From the NCBI GenBank assembly GCA_002293145.1, contig DBCO01000009.1, forward strand, positions 69,656 to 133,655: DNA of 64,000 nucleotides, read 5' to 3'. Below, one piece after another: positions 22,782 through 31,263 of this stretch. The stretch's first letter is position 1. Every line of letters starts with the position of its first letter. Under the pieces are notes generated by a model. It did not search any database. It saw only the letters and a list, made by a program, of their open reading frames with translations, and had not been told where the DNA came from. This DNA is from Akkermansiaceae bacterium UBA956. Lineage in GTDB: Bacteria > Verrucomicrobiota > Verrucomicrobiia > Verrucomicrobiales > Akkermansiaceae. Position numbers and translations under genes: made by a program.

Positions 22782-24197
22782 TTAAGGTTTTTGCCAGGCG
22801 GGGCGGGCATTTTTGGTGATCTCGGCATCAAGCTCGAGCATGCGTGCTCGCAACCGTGCAACAACTTCCGGTTCTGCCTTGCTGAGATCGGTTTTTTCTC
22901 CGATGTCTGTGGTGAGATCGTAGAGTGCAAATGCGGACGCTTTTTTGTTAGCCGCAGCATTTTTCTGATTCTTGGCACCACCGGCGTTGGGTCGGTTGGT
23001 GAGCAATTTCCACTGACCCACACGAATGCCATCGATCGCGCCATTCCCCGTGTAGTAAAGAAATTCGTTGCGCGGTGATTCTTTCACTGTGCCAGTCCAG
23101 AGCGAGGTCACATCGAGACCATCGATTTTTTTGTCTGCGGGCAATGCTTTACCGGTGATTGTGGCGAGCGTGGGCAACATGTCGATCGTGCTCATGATTT
23201 CATCACACACGCTGCCAGCAGGAACATTGGGACCGCGCAGAAGAAACGGAACACGCTGCCCGCCCTCGAAGGTGGTGCCTTTGCCGTCACGCAAAGGGCC
23301 TGCGGAGCCGCCATGATGTTGGAATGGCAACCAAGGGCCGTTGTCGCTGGTGAAGATCACGTAGGTATTTTCGCTGAGCTTGAGATCATCGAGAGTCGTG
23401 AGCAATTTTCCGACCTCCGTATCGATGTGTTCGATGGTGTTGATGTAGGCTTTTTTCGGATCGGGATCACGCACATCGTCGGGCACATACAGCGGGATGT
23501 GCGGCATGGAATGCGGAAGGTAGAGGAAAAACGGCTTGGTGGCATGGGCTTTGACGAAGTCGATGGCGCGCTGCGTGTAGCGGCGAGTGATGGTGCGTTG
23601 ATCGACGGGAAGCTCGATGATTTTTTCGTTTTCGTAGAGAGGCGTGCGCCACTTCGTGAGAGTGGATTCGGGATCATTCCACAGCGCGTCCATGCCATTG
23701 GGCCCACCCTTCGGTCTGCCCTCGTTGTCGGGATGGTTCATGTCGTTCGAGTAAGGGATGCCGAAGTAGGAGTCGAAGCCTTGGGCGGTCGGCAGGACTT
23801 CGGGATGGTGGCCGAGGTGCCACTTGCCGATGCAAGCCGAGGCGTAGCCTTGGGATTTGAGGTGATCGGCAATGGTGTTTTCGGATGGATGCAGGCCCTT
23901 GGTAGAGGTCGGAAAAAGCACATGCAGATGCATGCCGACACGTTTCGGATAGCATCCGGTGAGCAGAGCAGTGCGCGATGGAGTGCACACAGGCGAGGCT
24001 ACGAGAAAGTTGGTGAATTTTCTGCCTTCCTTCGCGAGGCGGTCGATGTTCGGCGTGCGAATCGTTTTCGACCCAAAACAACCGAGGTCGCCATAGCCCA
24101 TGTCATCCATAAAAATCACCACCACATTCGGCTTCGAAGCGGCCTGGGAAAATGCGTGGAGAGCTAGAAACAGCGTGGCAAAAAGGAGTATTTTCAT
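22782..24197 (-). CDS. Secreted sulfatase
   Basis: A 471-residue type I sulfatase that hydrolyses sulfate esters, probably of sulfated polysaccharides. A signal peptide (MKILLFATLFLALHAFSQAA) is followed at once by PNVVVIFMDDMGYGDLGCFG with the metal-binding Asp pair. The formylglycine motif is CTPSRTALLTG, near residue 81. GKWHLGHHP and FTSDNGPWLP complete the active site. The Cys type needs a formylglycine-generating enzyme; a divergent FGE-like domain occurs at 6934-8454, but nothing shows it serves this sulfatase. The start at ATG 24197 is chosen because it begins the signal peptide. The gene is divergent from murG. Confidence 0.93.
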   Translation of the reverse strand: MKILLFATLFLALHAFSQAASKPNVVVIFMDDMGYGDLGCFGSKTIRTPNIDRLAKEGRKFTNFLVASPVCTPSRTALLTGCYPKRVGMHLHVLFPTSTKGLHPSENTIADHLKSQGYASACIGKWHLGHHPEVLPTAQGFDSYFGIPYSNDMNHPDNEGRPKGGPNGMDALWNDPESTLTKWRTPLYENEKIIELPVDQRTITRRYTQRAIDFVKAHATKPFFLYLPHSMPHIPLYVPDDVRDPDPKKAYINTIEHIDTEVGKLLTTLDDLKLSENTYVIFTSDNGPWLPFQHHGGSAGPLRDGKGTTFEGGQRVPFLLRGPNVPAGSVCDEIMSTIDMLPTLATITGKALPADKKIDGLDVTSLWTGTVKESPRNEFLYYTGNGAIDGIRVGQWKLLTNRPNAGGAKNQKNAAANKKASAFALYDLTTDIGEKTDLSKAEPEVVARLRARMLELDAEITKNARPAWQKP

Positions 24198-24599
24198 GGT
24201 TTTTGTGGGAACATGCAACTGAGCTAACATTACGTATCTATTGGTTCATGCTACAGGAAAATTTGAGAATGCATAGGAAAAATGGCGTCTTACAAGGGCA
24301 ATCGAGATCAGAAATGCATTGATAATCGTGATATAAACGTTTTCAAGCTATTGTTACCAATGATTTTTTGTTAAAAAACGCAATTCTCCTAGTCATCGGG
24401 CTACTCAGATCGCAAACTTGCGAATTATAAGACAGACTTCTGTAATTTATAGGAATTGATATTACAAATGCGTAGTAATCAGCTTGATCGCTGCCGCGTT
24501 CGGGGTTTTTTGGGCTTGCTTGTGTCGGGGGCGAGGCGCATGATTTTGCCGCCCGCCGGAGATCGGCTTTTGGGGCAGAATTGTGAAGAAAGTGATCCG
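24198..24599. other. Divergent promoter region, sulfatase and murG
   Basis: About 400 bp, mostly AT-rich, between the two divergent genes. It must hold promoters for both. One loose candidate toward murG is TTGTTA near 24368 with TAGTCA 16 bp further. The murG frame is open from 24456, but I consider that part non-coding. No other structure was found. Confidence 0.35.
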
Positions 24600-25691
24600 G
24601 TGAAATCGTTGAATGTTGTAATCGCATGTGGAGGAACAGGGGGGCATTTGTTTCCGGGAATCGCTGTCGCTGAGGAATTACGCGCGCGCGGGCACAAGCC
24701 GATGTTGTTGATTTCGCAAAAATCGGTGGATCAAGAGGCTTCGCGCAAGTATGGCGACCTTGAGTTTGTGGCGATCCCCGCGGTGGCTAAGCCATCGACG
24801 TTTTCACTGAAGATGATTCCTTTTCTCTGGAAACTCTACGGCACGATGCGTTTGTGCAAAAAAATCCTCCGTCAGCATGAAGCAGACGTGGTGGTCGGCA
24901 TGGGCGGATTTACCTCGCTGGCTCCGGTGTATGCGGGGAGCAAGTCGGGGCTGAAGACCTTTGTGCATGACTCGAATGCTCTACCAGGCCGCGCGAATAT
25001 GCTGACGGCTCGTTTTTGCACGAAGGTTTTTGTGGGGATGAAGGAGGCGATTGCGCATTTCTCGGGTCGCGAGGTGATCGTGACGGGAACACCGGTGCGC
25101 AAGGAGATGCTGACTTTTCCGGATCGTGCGGTGGCGGCAGAAAAATTTGGCCTTGATCCGACACGTCCGATCGTGGTGGTGATGGGTGGCAGTCAGGGCG
25201 CGCGACGTCTCAACGCGCTTGTCGCCGAGGGCTTCGATCATTTTCCCGCAGGCACACAGGTATTGCATGTGGCGGGCACCAGCGACGAGGCACGGGTGCG
25301 TGAAGCTGCGCAGGGCCGGGCGGGTTATGTGGTGCTGGGATTTTGTGATGACATGGCCTCGGTGTATGCGGTAGCGGATCTGGCACTGTGTCGCTCGGGA
25401 GCATCGAGTTTGACAGAACTTGCTCATGCGGCGGTGCCTTCGATCTTGGTGCCCTATCCGTATGCGGCAGATGACCATCAGACCAAAAACGCCCGGGTAT
25501 TTGCAGCGGCGGATGCTGCGACCTTGGTGCAAGAGGCGGATCTGAATGGCAAAAAGCTCGCCAATCTGGTGCAGCAAATCATTGGCAATCACGAGCGTAA
25601 GGAGCAGATGCGGCAGGCCGCACGAGCGCTGGATGTGCCCGATGCCGCCGCGCGTGTATGCCAAGCCATCGAAGCCGCCGTACCGGCATGA
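24600..25691 (+). CDS. murG: Undecaprenyl-PP-MurNAc-pentapeptide GlcNAc transferase MurG
   Basis: The glycosyltransferase that adds GlcNAc to lipid I to make lipid II at the inner face of the membrane. Family marks are IACGGTGGHLFPGIAVAEEL at the N-terminus, VGMGGFTSLAPVYAG, HDSNALPGRANML, VVMGGSQGARRLN, LCRSGASSLTELA and PYPYAADDHQTKNA. I chose GTG 24600 because it gives the family length (363 residues) and has an AG-rich site (GAAGAAAG) about 8 bases upstream. Earlier ATG codons at 24456 and 24540 would add Arg-rich sequence. It is the first gene of the wall and division cluster, 38 bp before murC-murB. Confidence 0.93.
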   Translation: MKSLNVVIACGGTGGHLFPGIAVAEELRARGHKPMLLISQKSVDQEASRKYGDLEFVAIPAVAKPSTFSLKMIPFLWKLYGTMRLCKKILRQHEADVVVGMGGFTSLAPVYAGSKSGLKTFVHDSNALPGRANMLTARFCTKVFVGMKEAIAHFSGREVIVTGTPVRKEMLTFPDRAVAAEKFGLDPTRPIVVVMGGSQGARRLNALVAEGFDHFPAGTQVLHVAGTSDEARVREAAQGRAGYVVLGFCDDMASVYAVADLALCRSGASSLTELAHAAVPSILVPYPYAADDHQTKNARVFAAADAATLVQEADLNGKKLANLVQQIIGNHERKEQMRQAARALDVPDAAARVCQAIEAAVPA

Positions 25692-25729
25692 TCTACGATA
25701 TCTATAGTAATTAAAAATTTTCCCCACTC

Positions 25730-28039
25730 ATGAAGCAAGCGATCAGAGACTGGAGCGTAAGGCTCACCCAGAAGGAAACACCTTTGCGAGTGCATTTGAT
25801 CGGCGTAGCCGGATCGGGCATGAGCGGTTTGGCCCTGTTATTGATAGGCATGGGGCACAAAGTGAGTGGATCGGATCGGGTGACGAGCAGCGAAACGGAG
25901 AGACTGCAAGGTGTGGGGCTGAGATTTTCCTCACCGCATACGGGTGAAGCGGTGCAGGGTGCGGATTTGGTGGTGTATAGTTCGGCAATTCGTCCTGAGA
26001 ATCCGGCTTTTGCCGCAGCGAAATTGGCAGGCATTCCGGTATTGCGTCGCGCCGAATGTCTTGCGGCGATTCTTTTCACTAAGAAAGGCATCGTCGTCAG
26101 CGGCACGCATGGCAAAACGACAACATCATCGATGACCTCTCACATTTTGCGCGAAGCAGGCATCCATCCGAGCCACTATGTGGGCGCGGAAATTCCTGTG
26201 CTCGGCAGCAATGCGCGCTGGGAGGAAGAGGGAGAATACATGGTGGCAGAGGGCGATGAAAGTGACGGCACCTTGGCCTTGTATGAGCCTGAATGTTCGA
26301 TCGTTCTCAACGTCGAGGCTGAGCATCTCGACTACTACCGCGATCTGGATCACATCTGCGAAGTTTTTACCAAACTGCTCGATCAAACACGCGGTCGCAT
26401 TGTCTATTGCAAGGAATGTCCGGTGGCGAGCAAGTTGCAAGTGGGGCGCGCCAATGCTGTATCGTATGGCTGGCAAGATGCCGATTATGTGGCGGCGGAT
26501 ATCCGAGAATTGCGCGGCTCCACGGCCTTCACGGTGATGAGAAATGGCGAAGCGTTAGGGAACATCGAGCTCGGCATCCCTGGGCGACACAACGTGCTCA
26601 ATGCCTTAGGAGCAATCGCTCTTGCCGATGGGGTCGGCGCGAGTTTTCCGCTGATCGCTCGGGCGCTCTCGACCTTTGCGGGTGCTAAGCGTCGTTTCGA
26701 AACGAAGTATTTGTCTCGCGAATACCGCATCGTCGATGACTACGGTCATCATCCCACGGAGCTAGCAGCAACGCTACAAACCGCGCGTTCGCTGAATCCA
26801 GGACGCGTGGTCGTGCTGTTCCAACCGCATCGCTACACGCGCACGCAGGCTTTGGCTGAGGAATTTGGCAAAGCGCTGCAAGCGGCTGACCAAGTGTTCA
26901 TCACCGATGTCTATGCGGCAAGTGAAACGCCGATCGAGGGGATCAGTGGCATGACCTTGGTGGAGGCGATGAAACGTCATGGCGACGTGAAAGTATCCTA
27001 CACACCGACCGTTGCGACAGCTCATCACGAGGCGGGAAATGCGTTAGAGCCCGGGGATTTGTTCATCACACTTGGGGCGGGCAACGTTCACGAAGCGGGC
27101 AAACGCATTTCGGAAGACTTGAAAGTGTTAGAGGAAATATTGCGCCTCGTGCCTGCGGGAGAAATGGCGGGCAAATTGTATGAGCCGATGCGCCGTCACA
27201 CCACGATGCTCGCGGGTGGACCTGCGCAATTTTGGTTAGAGCCGCACACATTTCAGGCATTTGCCGAAGCGGTCACGTATTGCCGCGAACGTGGCATGGC
27301 GGTTCGCGTGGTAGGCAGGGGTTCGAATCTGTTAGTGCGCGATGGCGGCATTCGTGGTGCGGTCATTCACCCCAGCGGCGGAGCATTTTCTGATGTTCGT
27401 GTGGAAAATGGAATGATCATCGCGGGGGCTGGAGCTCGTTTGAAAAAAGTCGCCAGCGTGGCACAGGCCGCAGGGCTTGGGGGCTTCGAGTGGATGGAAG
27501 GAATTCCCGGCAACGTCGGTGGCGCTCTGCGCATGAACGCGGGTGCGATGGGCATCGAAATGTTTGACCAAGTGGTGAACTTAACTTGCCTCGATGAAGA
27601 TGGCGTCATCCGCAAGCGGGCGCGCGACGAGATCGAGGTGGAGTATCGCAACGTAGCTCTATTACGCAGAAATTTCGCCCTGGAAGTTACCCTGACTGGC
27701 CCAGTGGACAGCCCAGAAAACATCCAAGCGCGCTGGAATGAATCACGCAACAAGCGCCGCACCTCACAACCGATCGCCGCAAGCGCTGGCTGTATGTTTA
27801 AGAATCCGGCACCAGTTCCCGCAGGCAAGCTTGTCGATGAACTCGGGCTCAAAGGCAGCCGTTTCGGTAAGGCGGAGGTCTCTACGGTGCATGGCAATTT
27901 TATCTGCAATACGGGCGGCGCGAAAACCTCGGAAATTCTCTCGCTCGTCGAGCAAATCCGCGACAAGGCACGCAGCGAGCGTGGCATCGAGATGGAGATG
28001 GAGGTTAAGGTCATCGGTGAAGATGAGTTCTCTTTCTAA
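25730..28039 (+). CDS. murC/murB: MurC-MurB fusion
   Basis: A 769-residue bifunctional protein for two consecutive cytoplasmic steps of peptidoglycan precursor synthesis. Residues 1 to about 460 are UDP-MurNAc:L-alanine ligase MurC: GVAGSGMSGLALLL, the ATP loop SGTHGKTTTSSM, EGDESDGTL, DYGHHPTEL and FQPHRYTRT. About residues 470-769 are UDP-N-acetylenolpyruvoylglucosamine reductase MurB: RVVGRGSNLLVRDGGIRGA (FAD), GIPGNVGGALRMNAGAM, SAGCMFKNP (Cys at the usual proton-donor Ser position, as seen in some MurB proteins) and a C-terminal EMEVKVIGED. The reaction order is MurB then MurC although the domain order is reversed. There is no stop or frameshift between the halves. Confidence 0.95.
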   Translation: MKQAIRDWSVRLTQKETPLRVHLIGVAGSGMSGLALLLIGMGHKVSGSDRVTSSETERLQGVGLRFSSPHTGEAVQGADLVVYSSAIRPENPAFAAAKLAGIPVLRRAECLAAILFTKKGIVVSGTHGKTTTSSMTSHILREAGIHPSHYVGAEIPVLGSNARWEEEGEYMVAEGDESDGTLALYEPECSIVLNVEAEHLDYYRDLDHICEVFTKLLDQTRGRIVYCKECPVASKLQVGRANAVSYGWQDADYVAADIRELRGSTAFTVMRNGEALGNIELGIPGRHNVLNALGAIALADGVGASFPLIARALSTFAGAKRRFETKYLSREYRIVDDYGHHPTELAATLQTARSLNPGRVVVLFQPHRYTRTQALAEEFGKALQAADQVFITDVYAASETPIEGISGMTLVEAMKRHGDVKVSYTPTVATAHHEAGNALEPGDLFITLGAGNVHEAGKRISEDLKVLEEILRLVPAGEMAGKLYEPMRRHTTMLAGGPAQFWLEPHTFQAFAEAVTYCRERGMAVRVVGRGSNLLVRDGGIRGAVIHPSGGAFSDVRVENGMIIAGAGARLKKVASVAQAAGLGGFEWMEGIPGNVGGALRMNAGAMGIEMFDQVVNLTCLDEDGVIRKRARDEIEVEYRNVALLRRNFALEVTLTGPVDSPENIQARWNESRNKRRTSQPIAASAGCMFKNPAPVPAGKLVDELGLKGSRFGKAEVSTVHGNFICNTGGAKTSEILSLVEQIRDKARSERGIEMEMEVKVIGEDEFSF

Positions 28040-28079
28040 GACTTTTTTCAACAAATTTTCAGCAAATCATCAAACTACT

Positions 28080-28997
28080 ATGAATCTAGAACTTCCCATC
28101 GCCGTTCTCATGGGCGGCCCCGGTTCCGAGCGCCAAGTATCCATCGCCTCAGGCAATGCCGTCGTCAAAGCCTTGCGCGATAAAGGCTGTATCGTCGAGC
28201 CCGTCGATGTGAGCGGCCCAGACTTCACGCTGCCTGCTGGTACCGCCCTGTGCTTCAATGTCATTCACGGTACCTTTGGCGAAGATGGCACCTTGCAAAA
28301 AATTCTTGAAGCCCAAGGCATGCCCTACACCGGCGCAGGCGTCGAAAGCAGCCGCGTAGCTTTTGATAAAAACCTAGCAAAGGAAAAGTTCATCGCTGCT
28401 GGCGTGCCCACACCGCTCGCCGAAATTGTCGATGTATCAGAAGGTCTGTGCTTGCCTGAGATGCCTGTGCCTTTTGTCGTCAAACCACCGCGCGAAGGTT
28501 CAAGCGTCGGCGTTCACATCGTCCTCAGGCTAGAAGATGCCATGGCCGCGATGGAAGATGCCGCACGCTACGGAAATGACATCCTCGTCGAGCAATACAT
28601 CGCCGGCAAGGAACTCACTGTGGGCGTGCTCGATGGCGAGGCTTTGCCCATCGTTCACATCGCCCCGCGCAGTGGTTTCTATGACATGAGCAACAAGTAT
28701 CCGTGGATGAACGGTGGCGATGGGAGCGACTACTATTGCCCTGCCGATCTCGATGAGGAAACGACGCGCGCAGTGCAGGAAGCAGCCGTGGCTGCACATA
28801 AGGCCCTTGGTGTGGAAGTCTACTCACGCGTCGATATTTTGCTGGATGCGGACAATCGTCCCTTCGTTTTGGAGGCCAATACCATCCCAGGCATGACCGA
28901 GACCAGCCTGCTACCCAAAGCCGCCGCCGCAAAAGGCATTCCTTTCGGGGATTTATGTTTACGAATTGCTGATATTTCAGTAAAGTTGCGTTCGTAA
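28080..28997 (+). CDS. ddl: D-alanine-D-alanine ligase
   Basis: A 305-residue ATP-grasp enzyme that joins two D-alanines for the pentapeptide stem. Marks are VLMGGPGSERQVSIASGNAV, IHGTFGEDGTLQKILEAQG, PYTGAGVESSRVAFDK, FVVKPPREGSSVGV, VEQYIAGKELTVGVL and EANTIPGMTETSLLPKAA. I chose the ATG at 28080 (MNLELPIAVLMGG); it lies 40 bp after murC-murB. The frame is open well upstream inside murB, but only as a shadow. It is followed by ftsQ after 8 bp, so the cluster is probably one operon. Confidence 0.96.
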   Translation: MNLELPIAVLMGGPGSERQVSIASGNAVVKALRDKGCIVEPVDVSGPDFTLPAGTALCFNVIHGTFGEDGTLQKILEAQGMPYTGAGVESSRVAFDKNLAKEKFIAAGVPTPLAEIVDVSEGLCLPEMPVPFVVKPPREGSSVGVHIVLRLEDAMAAMEDAARYGNDILVEQYIAGKELTVGVLDGEALPIVHIAPRSGFYDMSNKYPWMNGGDGSDYYCPADLDEETTRAVQEAAVAAHKALGVEVYSRVDILLDADNRPFVLEANTIPGMTETSLLPKAAAAKGIPFGDLCLRIADISVKLRS

Positions 28998-29005
28998 CCT
29001 AGACA

Positions 29006-29965
29006 ATGGCGCGCCGCAAAACATCGACATATCGCTCTACAGCCCGCTCGCAAGTGTTGGATGTCAAGGTGTATTCGCCGATGATTCTGCGGTATCAGAT
29101 GCTCAAGTTCCTCGGTCGCTGCACAAAATGGCTACTGCTTCTCGGCGTTCTTACCGCCAGCGGCTACGCCGTTTGGAACTACTACCAGCGCTCGTATGTG
29201 CAGAATCCCGATTACGAATTGCGGGTTATCAAACTTACGCCGAACACCGCTTTGAACGAAGGAGATGTTGTCAGCATTGGTGAGATGCCGCTCAATACCA
29301 GCATTTTCGGCATCGACATCGATGCTGTAGAACAACGCCTGCGCGCACGTCCCGAGGTCCTTCATGTAAGCGTCCGGCGTGAGCTGCCCTCCACCATTTC
29401 CATTGAGATAAAGGAGCGCATCCCCTACGCTTGGATCGAGTGCCCCGCAAGGGATATACAAGCCCGCAGTCGCGAACGTGGTTTTCTCATTGATCGCGAT
29501 GCTCATCTCTACCCTTGCCCGCCGATGCAATTCGAAGCCGCTTTGGCGCTTCCCATCATTGTGATCTCCTCCGATGAATCGGCCCATTTGGAAAATGGGA
29601 AAAAAATTACCGCCAAATCTCTGCAACGCGCCATGCATTTGTTAGCCATTGCCCAGCAAACCACCCAATCTTCCCTGCCATGGATCGATCGTATTCAGCC
29701 CCACCAACTCTGGGCCATGAAAGTCTGGACACGCGATGGCATCGAAGTGACCTTCGGATTAGACGACCACCAACGCCAAATGCAAGATCTGCTCATCTCC
29801 ATGGAGCACGCTGCCGGAAAAGGTATGCAAATCGCCTCCATCAATCTCATCCCACAACGCAATATCCCCGTCGTGCTGCGTAACGCAGCTGCCACTGGTG
29901 ACCAAAACGATAGTCTCACAATACCCGTCGAAAATCCCGTCATCAATCCCTATCCCGCCCGCTAA
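29006..29965 (+). CDS. ftsQ: Cell-division protein FtsQ-like
   Basis: A 319-residue bitopic membrane protein of the divisome. After a basic cytoplasmic part of about 38 residues there is one membrane helix (WLLLLGVLTASGYAVWNYY). A POTRA-like domain follows (SIGEMPLNTSIFGIDIDAVEQRLRA region, then VSVRRELPSTISIEIKERIP), then the FtsQ beta domain up to about residue 295. The position between ddl and ftsA is the classical ftsQ place and supports the call, because FtsQ is poorly conserved. Confidence 0.87.
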   Translation: MARRKTSTYRSTARSQVLDVKVYSPMILRYQMLKFLGRCTKWLLLLGVLTASGYAVWNYYQRSYVQNPDYELRVIKLTPNTALNEGDVVSIGEMPLNTSIFGIDIDAVEQRLRARPEVLHVSVRRELPSTISIEIKERIPYAWIECPARDIQARSRERGFLIDRDAHLYPCPPMQFEAALALPIIVISSDESAHLENGKKITAKSLQRAMHLLAIAQQTTQSSLPWIDRIQPHQLWAMKVWTRDGIEVTFGLDDHQRQMQDLLISMEHAAGKGMQIASINLIPQRNIPVVLRNAAATGDQNDSLTIPVENPVINPYPAR

Positions 29966-29989
29966 CATTTTTTCTTCCACTCAACCATC

Positions 29990-31198
29990 ATGGCACGCGC
30001 CAAAATACACGTAGGACTCGAAATCGGTACCAGCAAGGTTTGTATGGTCGTCGGTGAAGTAAAGTCGGACGGCTCTGTAAAAATTCTCGGTCTCGGCACC
30101 AGCAAAGCCGCCGGTGTGCGCAAGGGAGAGATCTGTGACTACTCGAAAATCCGCGAATGCGTGGACGACGCGCGCATGAAAGCTGAGGAAGCGAGCGATG
30201 TCGAAATCGGCAGCGTTTTTCTCTCCGTATCAGGCGCACACATTCAGAGCATCAACAACGTCGGTACCTACCGCTTACCTGACAACGAGAAGCAGATCCA
30301 GCCAGAGCACATCGCCGAGGCGAACGATATCGCAAAGGACATCAACATCAGCCCCGAGCACGTCTATCTGCACAACATTTTGCGCAATTACCGAGTCGAT
30401 GGCTTCGCGCACAGCTCCAGCCCCGTGGGCTTATTCGGGAAAACCTTAGAGAACGATTTTCACGTAGTCACTGGCATTGGCACGCGCATCCAGAACAGCA
30501 TCAAATGCGTACGCGAGCTCCAGATGGACGTCGATGACGTAGTCTTCGCTCCCATCGCCACTGCACAACTCGCCCTCAATCGTGCCGAACGCGAACGCGG
30601 AGCCTTGCTCATCGACATCGGCGGCGGCACCACCGACTACGCACTCTACCTCAATGGCTGCATCGCCGCCTCCGGCTGCATCCCTGCTGGTGGCGAACAC
30701 ATCACCAATGACATCCACATGCTCACTGGCCTCTCATTTTCCAAAGCAGAAGGCCTGAAAATCAAAGAAGGAGATGCCTCCGGCGATCAATCCCGCTCGG
30801 TCGGTACGATCAAAATCCCCGTCGACGAAAAAGGTTTTTCCCAGCAAGAGGTCAAGCGCGAGGTGCTCAATGAAGTCATCCGCCAACGCCTGATCGAAAT
30901 CCTCACCCTCGTGCGTAAACGCCTCCCTCCTGGCTCCGAGCAACTCATCGGCACAGGCATTTTCCTCTCCGGCGGTAGCAGCCTGATGCGCGGACTCGAT
31001 ACCCTCACGCACCAGATATTCCAACGCGCCATCTATCGTGCCGAGGCCGCAGAAATCAGCGGCGTGCAAGCAAATTTCAAAGACCCCCAATATGCCACCA
31101 CGCTAGGCCTGATCCGCTACGCTCAACTCGCCGACCTCGAAAAACAAAACTCTGCCCCCAAAGGCCTCGGCCGCTTCTGGCCCTTCCGCCGCAGTTGA
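29990..31198 (+). CDS. ftsA: Cell-division protein FtsA
   Basis: A 402-residue actin-like ATPase that tethers FtsZ to the membrane and recruits later division proteins. Marks are VGLEIGTSKVCMVVGEV (phosphate 1), the SHS2 (1C) domain with GSVFLSVSGAHIQSI, RGALLIDIGGGTTDYALY (phosphate 2) and GIFLSGGSSLMRGLDTL (adenosine motif). The last 20 residues (KGLGRFWPFRRS) are amphipathic and basic, the expected membrane-targeting sequence. It is 24 bp after ftsQ and 65 bp before ftsZ. Confidence 0.95.
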   Translation: MARAKIHVGLEIGTSKVCMVVGEVKSDGSVKILGLGTSKAAGVRKGEICDYSKIRECVDDARMKAEEASDVEIGSVFLSVSGAHIQSINNVGTYRLPDNEKQIQPEHIAEANDIAKDINISPEHVYLHNILRNYRVDGFAHSSSPVGLFGKTLENDFHVVTGIGTRIQNSIKCVRELQMDVDDVVFAPIATAQLALNRAERERGALLIDIGGGTTDYALYLNGCIAASGCIPAGGEHITNDIHMLTGLSFSKAEGLKIKEGDASGDQSRSVGTIKIPVDEKGFSQQEVKREVLNEVIRQRLIEILTLVRKRLPPGSEQLIGTGIFLSGGSSLMRGLDTLTHQIFQRAIYRAEAAEISGVQANFKDPQYATTLGLIRYAQLADLEKQNSAPKGLGRFWPFRRS

Positions 31199-31263
31199 TG
31201 CGCTCACGCCGACCTCCACAATCCACACTCACGCACTCTACAATAACACCAATTTCGCCTGTT

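Noticed and set aside
23313..24167. 284-codon plus-strand ORF opposite the sulfatase
   Set aside because: Opposes a gene with signal peptide and complete active-site motifs; its own sequence has no domain-like features.
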